Positions 1 through 12,862 of a stretch of 64,000 nucleotides of DNA are shown in pieces. Source of the DNA: Paulownia fortunei. Lineage: Eukaryota; Streptophyta; Magnoliopsida; Lamiales; Paulowniaceae. The notes under the pieces were generated by a model, which made no database searches, was not told where the DNA came from, and saw only the letters and a program-made list of their open reading frames with translations. The stretch is taken from contig CM033119.1 in NCBI GenBank assembly GCA_019321725.1, forward strand, positions 17,558,694 to 17,622,693, given 5' to 3'. The translations under genes and the position numbers were made by a program. Within the stretch, counting starts at the first letter, position 1. Each line of letters starts with the position of its first letter.

Positions 1-411
1 TTTACGTGTAGTCGTGAATTAATATTAAAGTTTTTTTTTTTTTTGTGTATGAATATAATAAAGAAGCAAAATGGGAAATAAAAATTTAAATTTTTATTTC
101 ACAACTATAAATGATTTTGCTTCCGTTACTTAAAATGAATAGAGAGGGTTGACTTAATTGCTGCCAAGTCTTTGGTGTTGAATCTTCAATGCCTTGTTCT
201 GGTAATTTTAATGTTATTATATTTAATGTAGAACATCTTACCAGTATGAAGTTTTTGTTTCCACAAGTGAAAATTATTTCACACGTATCTGGATCAAAAT
301 TTATGCTATGTTTTGTGTTATTTTTATTAGGGTAAAATACAATAGTATTCTCTAAATTTAATTCTAAGTTGTATTTATTTCTTAAATTTATTAAGGTAAT
401 ATATATCTTCT

Positions 412-1412
412 GAATTAAATTTGAATTTAATATTTGGATAAAATTACACCACTTTAATTAATTATATATAATTTTTAGTATAATTTGAAAATTTATACCC
501 TAATTTTGATTTTAAATTCTTTATTAATTAGAAAATTATTTTAAATTATATATAATTTTTTTAAAAAAGTAATTTGTAACTTATGTAATTAAAGTTTTAA
601 AATACTGAAGTAATTATTGAGTATAATAAATAAACAAAAAATGTTAAACATGAACAAAATATTTTGATTATTTGAATTTTAAATAAAGTATTAACTATTG
701 AATCTAAATGAATTTTAAACTTTTTTAGATAAAGATGAATAAGTATATTTTGTAAACTTAATTTAGGTATATATAATTTATTTTATACTTCTCGTTTTAT
801 TTTTTTCTATTTTTTTGGACATAATTCCTGGTCTAAGAGATACTGCTAGTAAATCGTCTCCTTTAATGAATTACGGATATGATTCAAGAAAAAAAATTGA
901 AAACACACCCAATTAGTTCTATTATGATCTTTTGGGCACTAAATCTTATTTTCGAGCAAAGATTATTAAAGATATTTAAACGTTACAAAAAAATATATAT
1001 TATTTTTTCTTTCATGGTAAAATGTTACATATATCATTATATTGAAATATAAATTATCAACAATTTAAATATATATATATATATATATAAGTTAAGTATA
1101 CAAATATACTTATTCATCTTTATACACAAGAGTTATAAAAATTATTTAGATTAAATAGTTAATATTTTATTTTAAATTTAATAATCAAATAATATTCATG
1201 TTTAATATTATACTCATTTTATCACTATAATTTTTTTAAAATTTAAATTACTAATTACTTTTTAAAAAAATATATAATTTAAAATCTTTTTTATAAGTAT
1301 AAAGAATCTCAAAATCGAATTTGGGATATAAATATTCAAAATATACTAAAAACTATATAAATTCATTTTATTAAGAATAATTTTATCCAAATATTAAATT
1401 CAAATTTGATTC
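412..1412. mobile_element. Inverted-repeat (foldback or MITE-like) element, about 1 kb
   Basis: The left arm starts near 412 with GAATTAAATTTGAATTTAAT and continues with ATTTGGATAAAA. The right arm ends near 1412 and, reverse-complemented, begins GAATCAAATTTGAATTTAAT and also continues ATTTGGATAAAA. The similarity continues inward for about 350 bases on each side, to around 775 and 1085 (for example TAAGTATATTTTGTA on the left against a reverse-complement match near 1100), with scattered differences. The loop of about 300 bases includes an (AT)n run at 1069-1089 and no coding sequence. The structure fits a non-autonomous DNA transposon with long terminal inverted repeats. I could not fix a target-site duplication, so the superfamily is unknown. 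Confidence 0.6.
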
Positions 1413-1700
1413 AAGAGAGAGTAAATGTTACATTGACAAATGCATGGGTCTAAATGCGACCTATAATCAAGTTCAATAGGTGTAGTTGTTTTTTGCCATT
1501 TCATTATTTTGGAAGAAAAACTTTGGAAAAATGTAATTTGGGTACAAGGAACGTGTTTGAATATTTTGATAGGAAATAATGACGTGATGTATTTATTTTT
1601 GAAAAATACTAAAAGTGCAATTGATTTTATTTTATGGGAGATATTTTTAAATAATATATTGTCAATATTATTTTATTATGATTAGTACTGATATAATAGG

Positions 1701-1840
1701 ACATAGAAAATTTTAATTGAAATAATTATTGATAAATATTTTTAAAAAATAAAATTTTATTCTCCTAAAATACATAGAAAATTTTTAATTAAAATAATTA
1801 TTAATAAATATTTTTAAAAAATAAAATTTTATTCTCCCAA
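1701..1840. repeat. 71-bp tandem duplication
   Basis: Two adjacent near-identical units start with ACATAGAAAATTTT at 1701 and 1772. Both contain AATAATTATT followed by AAATATTTTTAAAAAATAAA and end ATTCTCC. A few substitutions separate them. It is AT-rich, non-coding DNA. Confidence 0.7.
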
Positions 1841-4294
1841 ATACTAATATCCCAAACACATTTTTATTTTGGGAGGCTTATAATGTTCTTTTGAAAACAA
1901 CACGAAATGGAGTATTTTGATAAAAAAATGATTATTTTCTGAATGGTGTGAATCCAATGGTCTTTCAACAAGAGTAGGATCCTTTTTTTTAGTTAATGCA
2001 AAGTCCAAATCAGATTTTTAATCCAATAATTTTAATGAAGTAATTGAAATCAAGGAAATTTTGAACAATAAATAATGATTTTAACCAAGATCATAACAAA
2101 AAACAAATTAATTTGATTAATGATGAAAAAGTATGAAATTTAGATAATTAACCACGTAAAATTAAAATTTATCGGACCTGCATTTTGAATTAATTGGATT
2201 GCATAAACCTTCAATCAAATCTAGTTAAAATTTTAAATTAATTAAAAAAATTAATAATTGAATCAAACTCAAATTAAATTTAAACTAAAATTTAATTAAT
2301 TGACAGATATACATTTAACACATCTTAAGTCGTAAGAGGCCCAAATAAAACGATTTCAATGTGGCCCATCCTCTTACTTTTTGGGCTACTTATACGATGA
2401 CATGTCCTGTTAAGATTGGGTTTGGTTTTGGGCTTTTGTTTGGAATCATTCTTGCACCATTTACATGGGCTTGTTGGATGCTGATTTGAAACCTTTTTTT
2501 TTTTAATGGTTACCATGAGATAGCTAAGTACCAAATATGACCAATTAAACATATCGATCTATTCTTACTACATATAAAATTTTGAATAACTCGTATAATT
2601 TACTTATATATATATATATATAAATTTTAAATGTGAGAATTGAAATTCAAATACAGCCTATTGTTAAACATTCAAGTATCCTTGATTGAAATTAACATGG
2701 GACATATATTTTCTTCTAGACAAGGGTTCTAAAAGTGTCAACTCTCCTACCATAATTGGGGAATTATTACAATTGTGATAGAAATATATCACTAATGTGA
2801 GAGATAATGACATGAATAATTATACACACACAAAAAAATTTAAAAATATTCCGCTTCAGTCGATCGAAAATCTAATAATCGATTATGACCTAACTCTCTC
2901 ATGTATGTATTAAAATGCATGCTTGTACTCGGGCGTTAAAAATTCAAGTCTAGATGCCCTCCATAACCGACATTTACTAGCCGAATATTAATTATTTCAA
3001 TTTTGTATTGTATCTTACATTTTATATTAAAATATATATTTAAAGAAATATGTTACGTACATAGCTTGCATGTATTTTATAAAATGCAAGATGCATCTAG
3101 TGAGGACAATTGATTTGGATTTTATCCAAACCTATAAGAAATCCACCCGTCTAAACGGTTGGTGGAGCGGGTTATATATTTGATTTTTTATATTCAATCG
3201 GGTTTGAAACGGGTTACAAGCCTATTAGGACCCGCCCAGTGTAAATAAATTACTTATGTTTTTTCCCATTTGTTTTCATTTTCATTTTCATTTTCCCGAT
3301 CTCATCGCCACTTGTCTAGTTGTCTTCACTGCTTCACTCCACACCACCGCCTTCAGTATTAGCACCCACGGCCTCCCGCTGCTGCCAATGGTAACTTTTT
3401 TTTAAGAAAAAAATTGGAATTTATTTACTAAAATATAACTGAACCCAGCCTCCTCCTCCTCCTATTGAGAGTCCTATTTTGGCATATTTTTTTGAATCAT
3501 TTCAAATTTTTTGAAGCAAACAGCCATAAATACCACTATTTTTTTTTTAACTTATTCGTCTCTTGAAGAAGTTGACTTGGTTCACTTTTTGATTCATTTG
3601 GATTGCAAGGTTGGCTTCCATGCAGACCTAAAATAATAGAATTAGCGGGTCCGTGAATTTAGTCTATACTAGTCTTGTTGGGACGAGTCTTATTGGGACG
3701 TGACAAGTTTCGAATTTACATTAATTTTGTTGGGACGAGTCTTGAAATTGGTCAAGCTCGTTTTAAAACTATCCCATTGTAATATCTGGATGCGATATAA
3801 AATTCAAATAAATTCCAACTTGCTTTCTAAATGATTATTAATTGCTAACCATAATGAAGTGAAAATTGATATTAGTGACGATTCGACATAATTATGTATT
3901 GAGATATACATATATATACATATATATATATATTTTGATGTTTTATATGACTGTTTTACTTTTAAAAAAAATTATTCATAAGACTATTAGAAGAAAACAA
4001 TTCTATTATCATAGTTGAGTGAAGTGAAAAATCATTGAAAAAAGATAGTTAAATATTAGGAACTAACCCCTTTTTTTGATGGATATTATTTCCAATGTTA
4101 GGTGTACCTAATTAATTGGTTTGCTCAACCAATCAGGTTGTTACTTTCATTATCATGCCAGACTAATCTTGTCCGCCAACCAAACATTAATTACTTTGTA
4201 AAGCAAGGTTTTCCTTAAATCCGACATGGGCAGGTGAAATTAATTTGCTGCAATTAAAAAATCTTAATGGCTAATTATTGTGCAAAATGACTTT

Positions 4295-5060
4295 GAGGGT
4301 GTTTAGATAAGTTTATTTATAACATCTTATATGATGGTAGGGCGCGATCAATAAAAGGCTCAATAGATCTAACTTCGAAGGATTAATTAGGATGATGAGC
4401 CGAAGTAAAATAAGACACAATAGATTAAGTTTATGAATCTATAAGTCACAAATAAATAAATTGAATTATAATGATTAGGCTAAATTAATGAAATTAAATC
4501 CATTTAAATTCTCTAATTTACACTATAAATATCTACAATTTTCATAATTTAAGGGTATGCACTTAATATGCAATCTATTACTCTCAAGCTTTATGACTTT
4601 AATCTACATATTTTGGATTTGATTTGAGCATTAAAAAATATTTTTAGAGTAAATCCAAAGCATTTCTGATGACTTTGTGTGATGCAAACAATAACGTGTA
4701 AAACAATCAGCATCCCGCAAGAATTCTGAAAAAAAGTGATACCACGTCATTATACGATTTTAAAAATTAAAAGATGTTGAATATTTTAAAAATAAATTTA
4801 TAAAAAACATAGATAAAATAAGACTAAAAAATTTATAAGATGTTAAGAATGATAACATTATGACCAACATAAAGAAATTTATTACTATTTTAGAAAATAA
4901 ATTGAGATTTTATTTTAAAAAAATAAAAAATCTTATATTCCTAAGATCTTAATTTTAGAATTTATAAGTTCATCTCCTACACTTTTTATCAAACACTTTA
5001 AAATATTATATAAACTTTTAAATAATTTTTAATAAGTTTATAAGCTCAATCAAGTACTTC
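4295..5060. repeat. Degenerate MITE-like element, family 1 copy a
   Basis: The left edge reads GTGTTTAGATAAGTTTAT and the right edge, reverse-complemented, reads TTGATTGAGCTTATAAAC, giving weak terminal inverted repeats. The inner part, for example TTATCAAACACTTTAAAA near 4990, matches the reverse complement of 26180-26580, so two copies in opposite orientation are present in this window. Nothing in it is coding. Boundaries are approximate. Confidence 0.4.
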
Positions 5061-6025
5061 ATTTATCCTCTGTTATTGTCTCACTTTAATAACTTACCTG
5101 GCATCTTGTCATCTTATTTTTTTATTTTTATTTTTATATTTTGTTTTGGGTACAAAGTACAAACCATTGAGACTTTAATTATTACGTTGAATCTCAATAT
5201 TTTTGACAAATTTAATCATAGTAATAAGGGTATAATTAGTTCTTTTTAACTTTAACCATATATCTATAGTTTGCATTACACTTGAAATACCAAAGAGTTG
5301 TAATATATTAGAACACTAAAGAAAAAAAATATTAAACGGTACTACGTTAAGTGATAATAATCATTGTTCTTCCACATTGACAACGCTTACAAGTTTAATA
5401 ACAACAAAAATTAGTGTTTAAACTATCATTATTAATAATTAGTAATATTATCATAGTATTTAAATTGTCACAATTAACAACTAGCGATATATATACAATG
5501 ACAACTTAGTGACAATATAAATTGTCACTATGATTTGTATCATTAATTATCAATATTGAAAACTTAAATACAATTCTTACCACAATTAAATTTGTAAAAA
5601 AATTATTTCTGTGATAAAATAATTTTTTTTTCACTTAATATATATAATTAATGAAATTTTTTATATCATTACTTACCATCTTGTCATTAATTTTTTTTTT
5701 TTTTTTGGGATTATAATGGAAGATTATCATTCTAAACTAGGAAGGATGGAAATTCATGAATTTGAAATACGCTTGAACCTCTCTTATTACAAGGGATTGA
5801 TATATAACTACCCCATATGCTTATTCAACCACAAAAAAAATTAAAAAATCACCATTATCTATAAACACATAAATTATGAGAAACAACTATTCCATAAATC
5901 TCTCTCTCTATATGCAAAATTAAACCCAGAAAAAGAGAAAAATAAAAAATAAAAAATAAAAAATTCTGTGCAACTTCACTATAGGGAAAAAATAAAAAAA
6001 ATGGTAACCCCAAAAAAGTATGAGA

Positions 6026-9000
6026 TCAAATAAATTTTCTTGGATCAGTAACGTTGACACTCCAATGCTGATCCTTGGACCCCATTTTCCTGGCAATCTT
6101 CCTATCCCACTCCAGCTCAATCTTCCTCTTCTTCGACAGCCCACACACCTTCTGCAACCCCTCTTCCATGGCGTCGTGCACCTTCCACCACCGCTCGTGC
6201 GCCTCATCGCTCGCGTAAACATGCTGATCAGCCACATCCCAGTTGCAGTCATAGTCCCTGTAACACAGCCACGGCTTCAACCCGAGATAATGTATCGAGT
6301 ATAACTTCGGAGGGTCCGACCCGAACAACTGGTTCTTCACACCAGCCTCAATGGAAGAATTGGACCAGAAGTTCTTCAAGAAGTTGATTCTCCGCGGCAA
6401 CCTGTGCCACCACACGAAAATCTCGTTCAAGAAACCCTGGTCACCGCCGTTGTAGGAGACGATCTCCTTCCTGCGTTGCATGAACATGCGGAACGTGCAG
6501 TTGGAGGGCTCGATCACCATTATACCCGAATTGAAAATGGACCCGTCGTTGCCCGTGGCGGACATCTGAGGGAAGTGGAAGAGGATGTCTAGGTTGCGCA
6601 AAACGATGATGTCGGCGTCGATGAATATGATCTTGTCGTAGTCGGTGAGCTGCCATAGCCTGAACTTGCTGTAGTTGTATTCGTTGTAGGAGTTTTTCTC
6701 GGCTATCGGGTTGCGGATCCGTTTGATGAAACGGAGGGTCCAGCCGGCCCGGGAGAGAGCGAGGCGTTTGGGTTCGGAAATGGAGGTGTCGAGGAGGAGG
6801 ATGAGGTCGCGTCGGGTTCGGGTTTGGAGGAGGCTCTGGGCTAGGGTAATTGCGCCGCAAACGTAGGATTCCGAGGAATGGAGAACTGTGGCGTAGGCTT
6901 CTCGCTTTCGTGGTTTTCGGGTGATGGCTTCGATTTTGGATACATCGTACATTTCGTTGATTCCTGTGGTTGGAGGGCACTAATTGTTAACAATAATTGA
7001 TTTTATTGGAAATAATTCATAGTACTTATCAAGAAATTAAATAATTGGTAGTTTATTTATTATTAAAATAATATTAATATACTAAGTATTGATAATAACA
7101 TTAGTATATTAATAATATTGAAATAAAAAATTAAATACTAATTCAAATAGAGAAATCAAAATGTATTAAATAATATCCTAATTTATCTGTCAAAATTATT
7201 ACCCCTAATTTTCTTAGACCGCACAGTCCCATTTCATTTTGATGTTATCTGGCATTACAAATCATAAATATATGTTGAGTGTATAAAATATTTATTTAAA
7301 TATAAATTTAAAATAAATTATATATATTTATCGTGCATCTATAAAGTGCAATATATAATAAAATATCAAATTAAGACAAATAATCCAAAGTGGACCATAC
7401 ACCAATTTTATAATAAGTATAATTCACTGATAGACAAACATTTTTTCCAACGTCTACTCGTATATTAAATCATAAAAAATAATTACATATGAAATGAGGA
7501 TTAAATATAGCATCCAAATGTACAACAAAAAGAGGGAAGAGATTATATGATTTTAGAAAATGTATCATTTGAATCATCTATTACAATTGATATTTTATAT
7601 TTCATTGTAATACCATAAATACACGTAAATATATTAAATGATATTATTAAACATGTATTAATAGTATTGTAATAAAAAAAATATCAATTACAATAGAGAA
7701 TCTGAATTATTATTATTAGAAAATATTAAATAAGAAAGTTTGAGAGGTATGTCTTAATTAACTTTTTTAATTTAATTACTTGATAGTTATCACTTTTTAA
7801 TTGAAAGGGTAAATGAGAAATATAAGCATTATAGAGTAGACTTTCTAATGTACAAATCTTTAAGTATTTTGCCTCTCTTCTTTGATGAAATTTTGACTCG
7901 AAATCCTTACCAACGACTAAATGATAGGTGCAAAACGGATCCTTAAATTAGGATGCTTGAGCACCAACTTCTGAAAATGAGATTTTAACAAAGCCCAGCC
8001 AGATAAGGTTTTGTTATTTTCATGTGGTCAAACTAATGATAACACTAAGCGCCTGTAGCTCAGTGGATAGAGCGTCTGTTTCCTAAGCAGAAAGTCGTAG
8101 GTTCGACCCCTACCTGGCGCGCTTGCCATTTTATCTTCATTTTCACACTAAAGCTTTTTCTTTTTTTTTTTTTCTACTGTTTTTTCATCTTTTTTTTTCT
8201 AGTATTTTTTCATCTTTTTTTTTCTGTCATGTTTCTTCATTTTTTTTCTTTTTTCTGTCATATTTTTTCATTTTTTCTTTTTCTAGTATTTTTTTCATTT
8301 TCACACTATTGGAGTATTATTTATTGGTTTTTTCTTTTTTTTCCTAGTATTTTTGCACTCTTTCTTTTTCTGTCATATTTCTCATTTTTTCTTTTTCTAG
8401 TATTTATTTCACACTATTGGAGTATTAGTTATTGACTTCTTCTTTGTTTTTTTCTAGTTTTTTTTACTCTTTCTTTTCTTTTTCTAGTATTTTTTCACAC
8501 TATTGGAGTATTATTTATTGGCAAATAACTACTGTTTTCAGGAATATTTTAATGATCTCAAAAATAGAATCCTATTTTGGGTTGACAACACACTATTGCA
8601 GAAAAAAATGTGGGAATCAGCAACAAAGAGCTACTACTACTAACATCTTTCTTAGAAGCATGAACCAAACTTGTGAATAAATGATAAAACAAACTTGATC
8701 AAATTTTCTTCAATTCTTCTATTTCACTTTTATATTTCTTGTTTATAAGATAAATATGTATTGTTGATTATTTGAACGTGATTTATCTTATGAACACGTG
8801 TCATACATTAAAAACCGATCAAATTTACCTTATTGGAAGAAAGAAGTATAAAAAAAAAGGAACTTGAATGATGTACATACATACCTTTATCCCACAGAGG
8901 AAGAGCCAAATTGCAGGACCCTACAGGCATTGAAACTTTCTGCTCCAGCCTCCCCACTTCCGGCCTATAATACCACCATTCCCCTTCCCTCCTCACCAAC

Positions 9001-9808
9001 TCATCGCACCGGAACATCTCCACCATCGGCATACACTTGCTCACAAACACCACCTTCATCCTCCCATTCCAATCCCACCTCCCTCTCCTCACCGCCACAT
9101 TCGCCGCCACAAGATGCACTTGCAGCCTAAACACATCCCTGTTCCACCCTTCCTCTGGAACCCTGCATGGCAATTTGGCCACAATCATGTCCATGTGCCC
9201 ATACCTATTCATATTTGGCAATGGGATTTCGGGGCAGGATGAGCCAGAGTACTCTTCTTCTTCATCTATCCATTCAGGGAACAGGGCTTTCCATTCAAAC
9301 AACTCCGAGACTCTGTCAAAAGTTATTGGAAAGATCTGTCCATGAGTCTTCCATTCAGAAACATCTTCGTCGTCCATGTTCACCATCCCTATCCTCATTC
9401 CTCTCCCAATAATGCCACTCAAGAAACTCGGTTTCTCCCTCTTGATCAGCTCCCTCCTAGGCTTTAATTGGTTCCCATTGCTAGGCTCTTCCAACACAGC
9501 TTCCATCTTGATCCCATTTTCAGTCGGATAAGAAAGAATTCAAATCACAGCAAAGAAAAATAGAAAAGGAAAACTATGTAATTAGTACTTCCACTACATT
9601 AAGATGAGTTAGCTCAGTACCTTACCTTATGATGGCACTCGCGCAACGAGCATCTGACTAACAATGCTGCACGTTGGTGGTAATCGGAGGCAGAAGGGCA
9701 GAGTAGAAGGATTACATAAAGAAGCAAGAAGAATGCCAAGAAAACTAGGTTGATTCTGATGATCAGAGCTTTTGCAGAAGTGGACATGATCATCTTTTTG
9801 AACACCAT
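6026..9808 (-). CDS. GUX: UDP-glucuronate:xylan alpha-glucuronosyltransferase (GUX, GT8 family)
   Basis: Three coding exons: 9808-9626, 9506-8885 and 6963-6026, with phases 0 and 1, giving about 580 residues, which is normal for the family. Exon 1 encodes a short basic N-terminus and one hydrophobic segment (about residues 16-36), a type II Golgi anchor, then SLRECHHK. Exon 2 carries the family stretches WKALFPEWIDEEEE and VGSCNLALPLW. Exon 3 holds the GT8 core: HSSESYVCGAITLAQSLLQ, the metal-binding DAD at about residues 384-386 (IDADIIVLRN), SYNGGDQGFLNEIF, and HYLGLKPW near 493-500. GUX enzymes add glucuronic acid to the xylan backbone in the Golgi, and the family was once called plant glycogenin-like (PGSIP). 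Splice sites were chosen because they rejoin LPLWDKG to INEMYDV exactly as in homologues. The ATG at 9808 is the first in frame; 9793 and 9787 are alternatives. The exact GUX subgroup is not certain. Intron 2 (8884-6964) holds a tRNA gene on the other strand. Confidence 0.93.
8049..8121 (+). tRNA. trnR-CCU: tRNA-Arg (anticodon CCU)
   Basis: A 73-base cloverleaf can be folded: acceptor stem GCGCCTG with CTGGCGC, D arm GCTC/GAGC, anticodon stem TCTGT/GCAGA around the loop TTCCTAA, variable bases AAGTC, T arm GTAGG/CCTAC around TTCGACC, and discriminator G. The anticodon CCT reads AGG, arginine. The internal promoter A box (TAGCTCAGTGG) and B box (GGTTCGACCCC) are intact. One acceptor pair (positions 6 and 67) is T-T, which I recall as usual for the plant tRNA-Arg(CCU). 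T-rich DNA just downstream supplies pol III stop signals. The gene lies antisense within intron 2 of the GUX gene. There is no intron in the tRNA. Confidence 0.95.
8140..8520 (+). repeat. T-rich degenerate tandem repeat downstream of the tRNA
   Basis: The phrase CACACTATTGGAGTATTA occurs three times, at 8302, 8410 and 8496, each following a T-rich stretch with TTTTTCTAGTATTTTTT motifs. The spacing of about 86-108 bases points to an expanded minisatellite-like array inside the GUX intron. The long Phe/Ser-rich reading frames across it are an effect of TTT and TTC runs and are not genes. Confidence 0.65.
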
Positions 9809-10444
9809 AGTTATAACAGACAAAAAGAGTGTGTGTATTTATGAGACTAATGACTTAAGGTTATGATGGTGTTGATTTATACACCACCTTAATTTTCTCA
9901 AAAAAGTGTACAAAATGATCAGTTAAAGTATTGATGATCACTGATCAATTGTCACTTTGGAAGTGAAATTGGAGGGGGGATTTTTGAACAGAAAGTATTT
10001 GAGTGAAACCAGTGAATGAAGTCCAAGTGTTGGTTTCTTGTTTTTGGGTTTTTTTTTGCTTTGGAGAGAAAAAAGGATGAGCAAATGAGGGTTTTTTATT
10101 TGTTTGCCATATGGTTGCAGCAGCTAGCTGCAGGTTTGTGTTATTTCCAAAGAGATGTTTGGTGTAATTCCGAAAGTGCCCTTGGCCCTTTTGTCCAAGA
10201 CTTGGAAGTTACAAATACCCATTTCTTTAGTATTTATTTGAATTTATGTGGATTATTTAATTTTAGCAGTTAATCATGTGGGTTTTTTGGTCACAAAATA
10301 GAAATATATCTAAGGATTAGACATGGGGATCCATGGTTTATAATTGAATCTAGTTGGAACATCATTTGCTTAAACTTTTGTTAGATAAAGTCTTAATAGG
10401 TACACCAAATTTTGACATATAGCATAATAAATAGAAAATTAAAG

Positions 10445-10728
10445 GCCGTTTAGTTTTATTTTCATATTTTCAGTATTTTTAAAATTAAATATATAGATTA
10501 TCTTATAGAAATGAAAATATATTTGGATGAATTATGTTTCTATATAGGTTGTATAAATTTGAAAATAAAAAATTATTTTTTTTATAAACTTTTTTACATA
10601 AAAACATGTGTTATGCGAATATATTTAAAAATAAATTTAATAAATGTATGAAAAAACGTAAAATACTAAGTTTCAAATAGTAATAAATGGAAAGATTCCT
10701 TATAAAAATAAAACCAAACAGGATCTAA
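10445..10728. mobile_element. MITE-like element, family 2 copy a
   Basis: The left end reads GGCCGTTTAGTTTTATTTTC. The right end, reverse-complemented, reads GATCCTGTTTGGTTTTATTT, so the ends form imperfect terminal inverted repeats around TTTGGTTTTATTTT. The inner part, for example AAAATATATTTGGATGAATTA, matches the element at 51655-52016. It is non-coding, and the length of about 285 bases suits a MITE. Superfamily unassigned. Confidence 0.55.
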
Positions 10729-11285
10729 ATCAACATGAAGGAGAAAAACATAATGAATTTTAATTTTAATTTTTTTTTTTTTTTTGGGTTGGATTTTATC
10801 ATTTTAGGAGCAAATATTAGGAATCAAATAATAAATATTTTTAGTTGAAGGGGTATAGAGGGATCCAAGGTGACATTCTTGCAAAGGAGGATTTGGCAAA
10901 ATGCCAACAACTATATGGTTGCACTGTCAACTTCCTTCTACATGCAACTATTAAAAGTCATTTTCTTGAAATTGTGAGGCTCCACCAACATTTGATTATC
11001 TATACTTTTCACATTATTTCAATATGATTTTGTTCAACAAGTCAATATGACTATTTTAGGTTTGATAATCACCCCACACCAGAAGGGTTTCTTTTCGAAC
11101 GAGGGACCAAACTCAATTCATTAAGTGTGTTAGGCTATCACTATTTCTGCACTATACATCAAAACATTTGGTGGAGGACTATTAGCCTCAGGCCACTGAT
11201 CTGTCATTCTAATAAATGATTTAATCTTAAAGCCGAGGTTATCGGCGAAACAATATTGTCTTAATCATGAATTAAGTCTTTTATT

Positions 11286-11288
<3 letters not shown>

Positions 11289-11326
<38 letters not shown>

Positions 11327-11335
11327 TGCTTTATA
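11289..11335 (+). repeat. (TAA)n microsatellite
   Basis: About 15 perfect TAA/ATA units in a row, in intergenic DNA. Confidence 0.95.
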
Positions 11336-12862
11336 ACTATAATCACTCAAGTAGCCCAAATATACTTATTATTGGTAAATATGCCGTCATATGGAGAGTT
11401 GGGGCATTGTTTCCATTCAGTTTTGATTAAGTTCCACTGATTTCAGTATTTGTTTGGAAATGAAATCTTACATTCAAACATTGAATTCTCCAAATATATT
11501 TGCATCCTTCCCAAAACATTATAAAAAATTCTAATCATTATTATACATATATATATTATATATATATATATATATATTATATATTCAAATCATCTTATTA
11601 ATAATATATATATATATTTACATCATTCAATTATTATATTAATCTCCAATATATAATAATACAAAATAATAATATGACACTACTAATTAAGACATAACAT
11701 TTACAATAAAAACTATCTCCCCAATAACTAAAACCATACATACATCAAAATTTCTAAATGTTTGCACACAATAAATCTTCCCTCATGCTTTTTGAGGGAA
11801 CACTAGAATTGAAACCGAACAAACTCCAAACAAGCCCTAAAGCTTTCATTGCTTGCTAATATTCACCGTTCAATAATTAAATTAAGAGAAAAATCGTATA
11901 AGCTCCTATAACTATCCTGTAACATGTATTTTGAGCTATAAAATATCAAATTCACTTTAATCTTATAATAAAATCATATAATATGTTAGTAATGACAATC
12001 TTACAATTAACAAACTATTCCATTTTATAATCTATAACCAGCTTCACTTAATCTAGTCAAACCATCCCACAACAAGAATTATTACAATACACAAAACCAA
12101 CCGATTTCATGTAATTCACAAATGTTCGACAACTTACCACAGCTTTGCCCTAATTGCTAGTCTTGTACAACACGAAGACTAACAAATTGTAGATTGAGAT
12201 AGCACAGGGCTGCCAGTATAAACACCATAACTATAGTTTTTCCAACAAAATTTCAGCAAGCAGTCGGCAAAGTACTGCAATTATCAGCAAGTGATACTTG
12301 TCTCCAAAACGGAATGAACCGTCAAGAAAAAAAGAAAATGACCTCTTCCTCCCAGCCTTGTGCTCAATGAACAATCACTTTAGAGAAAGGGTGCATCAAT
12401 GTTGGGATAGTTTAACAATCTATAATTCCATGAAATCATCATACCATGAAGATACATCATCATGGAACAAAAATTGATTAAAAGTACAATCACGATATTG
12501 TATGTTTTGTGATATCAAATAACATGCTCCTAATGAAGGCAGTGAAAAGGAAAGAAAAATATCAACAATAAAAAATAATATTAAAGAGGTATCAAGAAAG
12601 GAAAAGAAAGCTTTCGCGAGCTTTTTTCAATCACCCATTAAATGGGATCTCAATTCTCGTTTTGAAAGCGAGTCTATCTTTGAGCTACTCCACAATTTAC
12701 TTGGATGTGCAAAAAAATTCGTATGGTCATGAGAGGGTGGAGGCAAAGGGACCAAGATTTTGCAGATCAACTGTCATGTCTGAGTATAAAGCACGACAAT
12801 GCAAACCGGCACTTACTTGCCTACTTGCTGTCTCGTCCAATGGAAGTACTGCATTCAAAATC

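Larger units (their letters stand above)
1..5900. other. AT-rich intergenic region, no gene seen
   Basis: No open reading frame here resembles a known protein, and the only longer one (2325-2552, minus) has no recognisable family. The stretch is strongly AT-rich with many homopolymer and (AT)n runs. It contains the inverted-repeat element at 412-1412, a 71-bp tandem duplication at 1701-1840 and a degenerate MITE-like element at about 4295-5060, each listed separately. Around 3110-3240 there are fragments rich in CGGGTT/ACCCG, such as are common in degraded plant transposons; I could not assign them. Confidence 0.6.
9850..12800. other. Intergenic region between GUX and TIC22
   Basis: This gap holds the upstream region of the GUX gene and the 3' flank of TIC22. 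No reading frame resembles a known protein. It includes a MITE-like element at 10445-10728, a trinucleotide repeat at 11289-11335 and (AT)n-rich DNA at 11549-11610. The part nearest 12863 (about 12100-12860) is less AT-biased and may include TIC22 3' UTR. Confidence 0.55.

Noticed and set aside
6020..6592. Plus-strand open frames across the GUX exon, plus shifted minus-strand frames
   Set aside because: They are shadows of the GUX coding exon, whose frame is fixed by strong protein similarity.
8123..8680. Three overlapping plus-strand open frames rich in Phe and Ser
   Set aside because: They come from T-rich repeat DNA in the GUX intron, are low in complexity and match no family.
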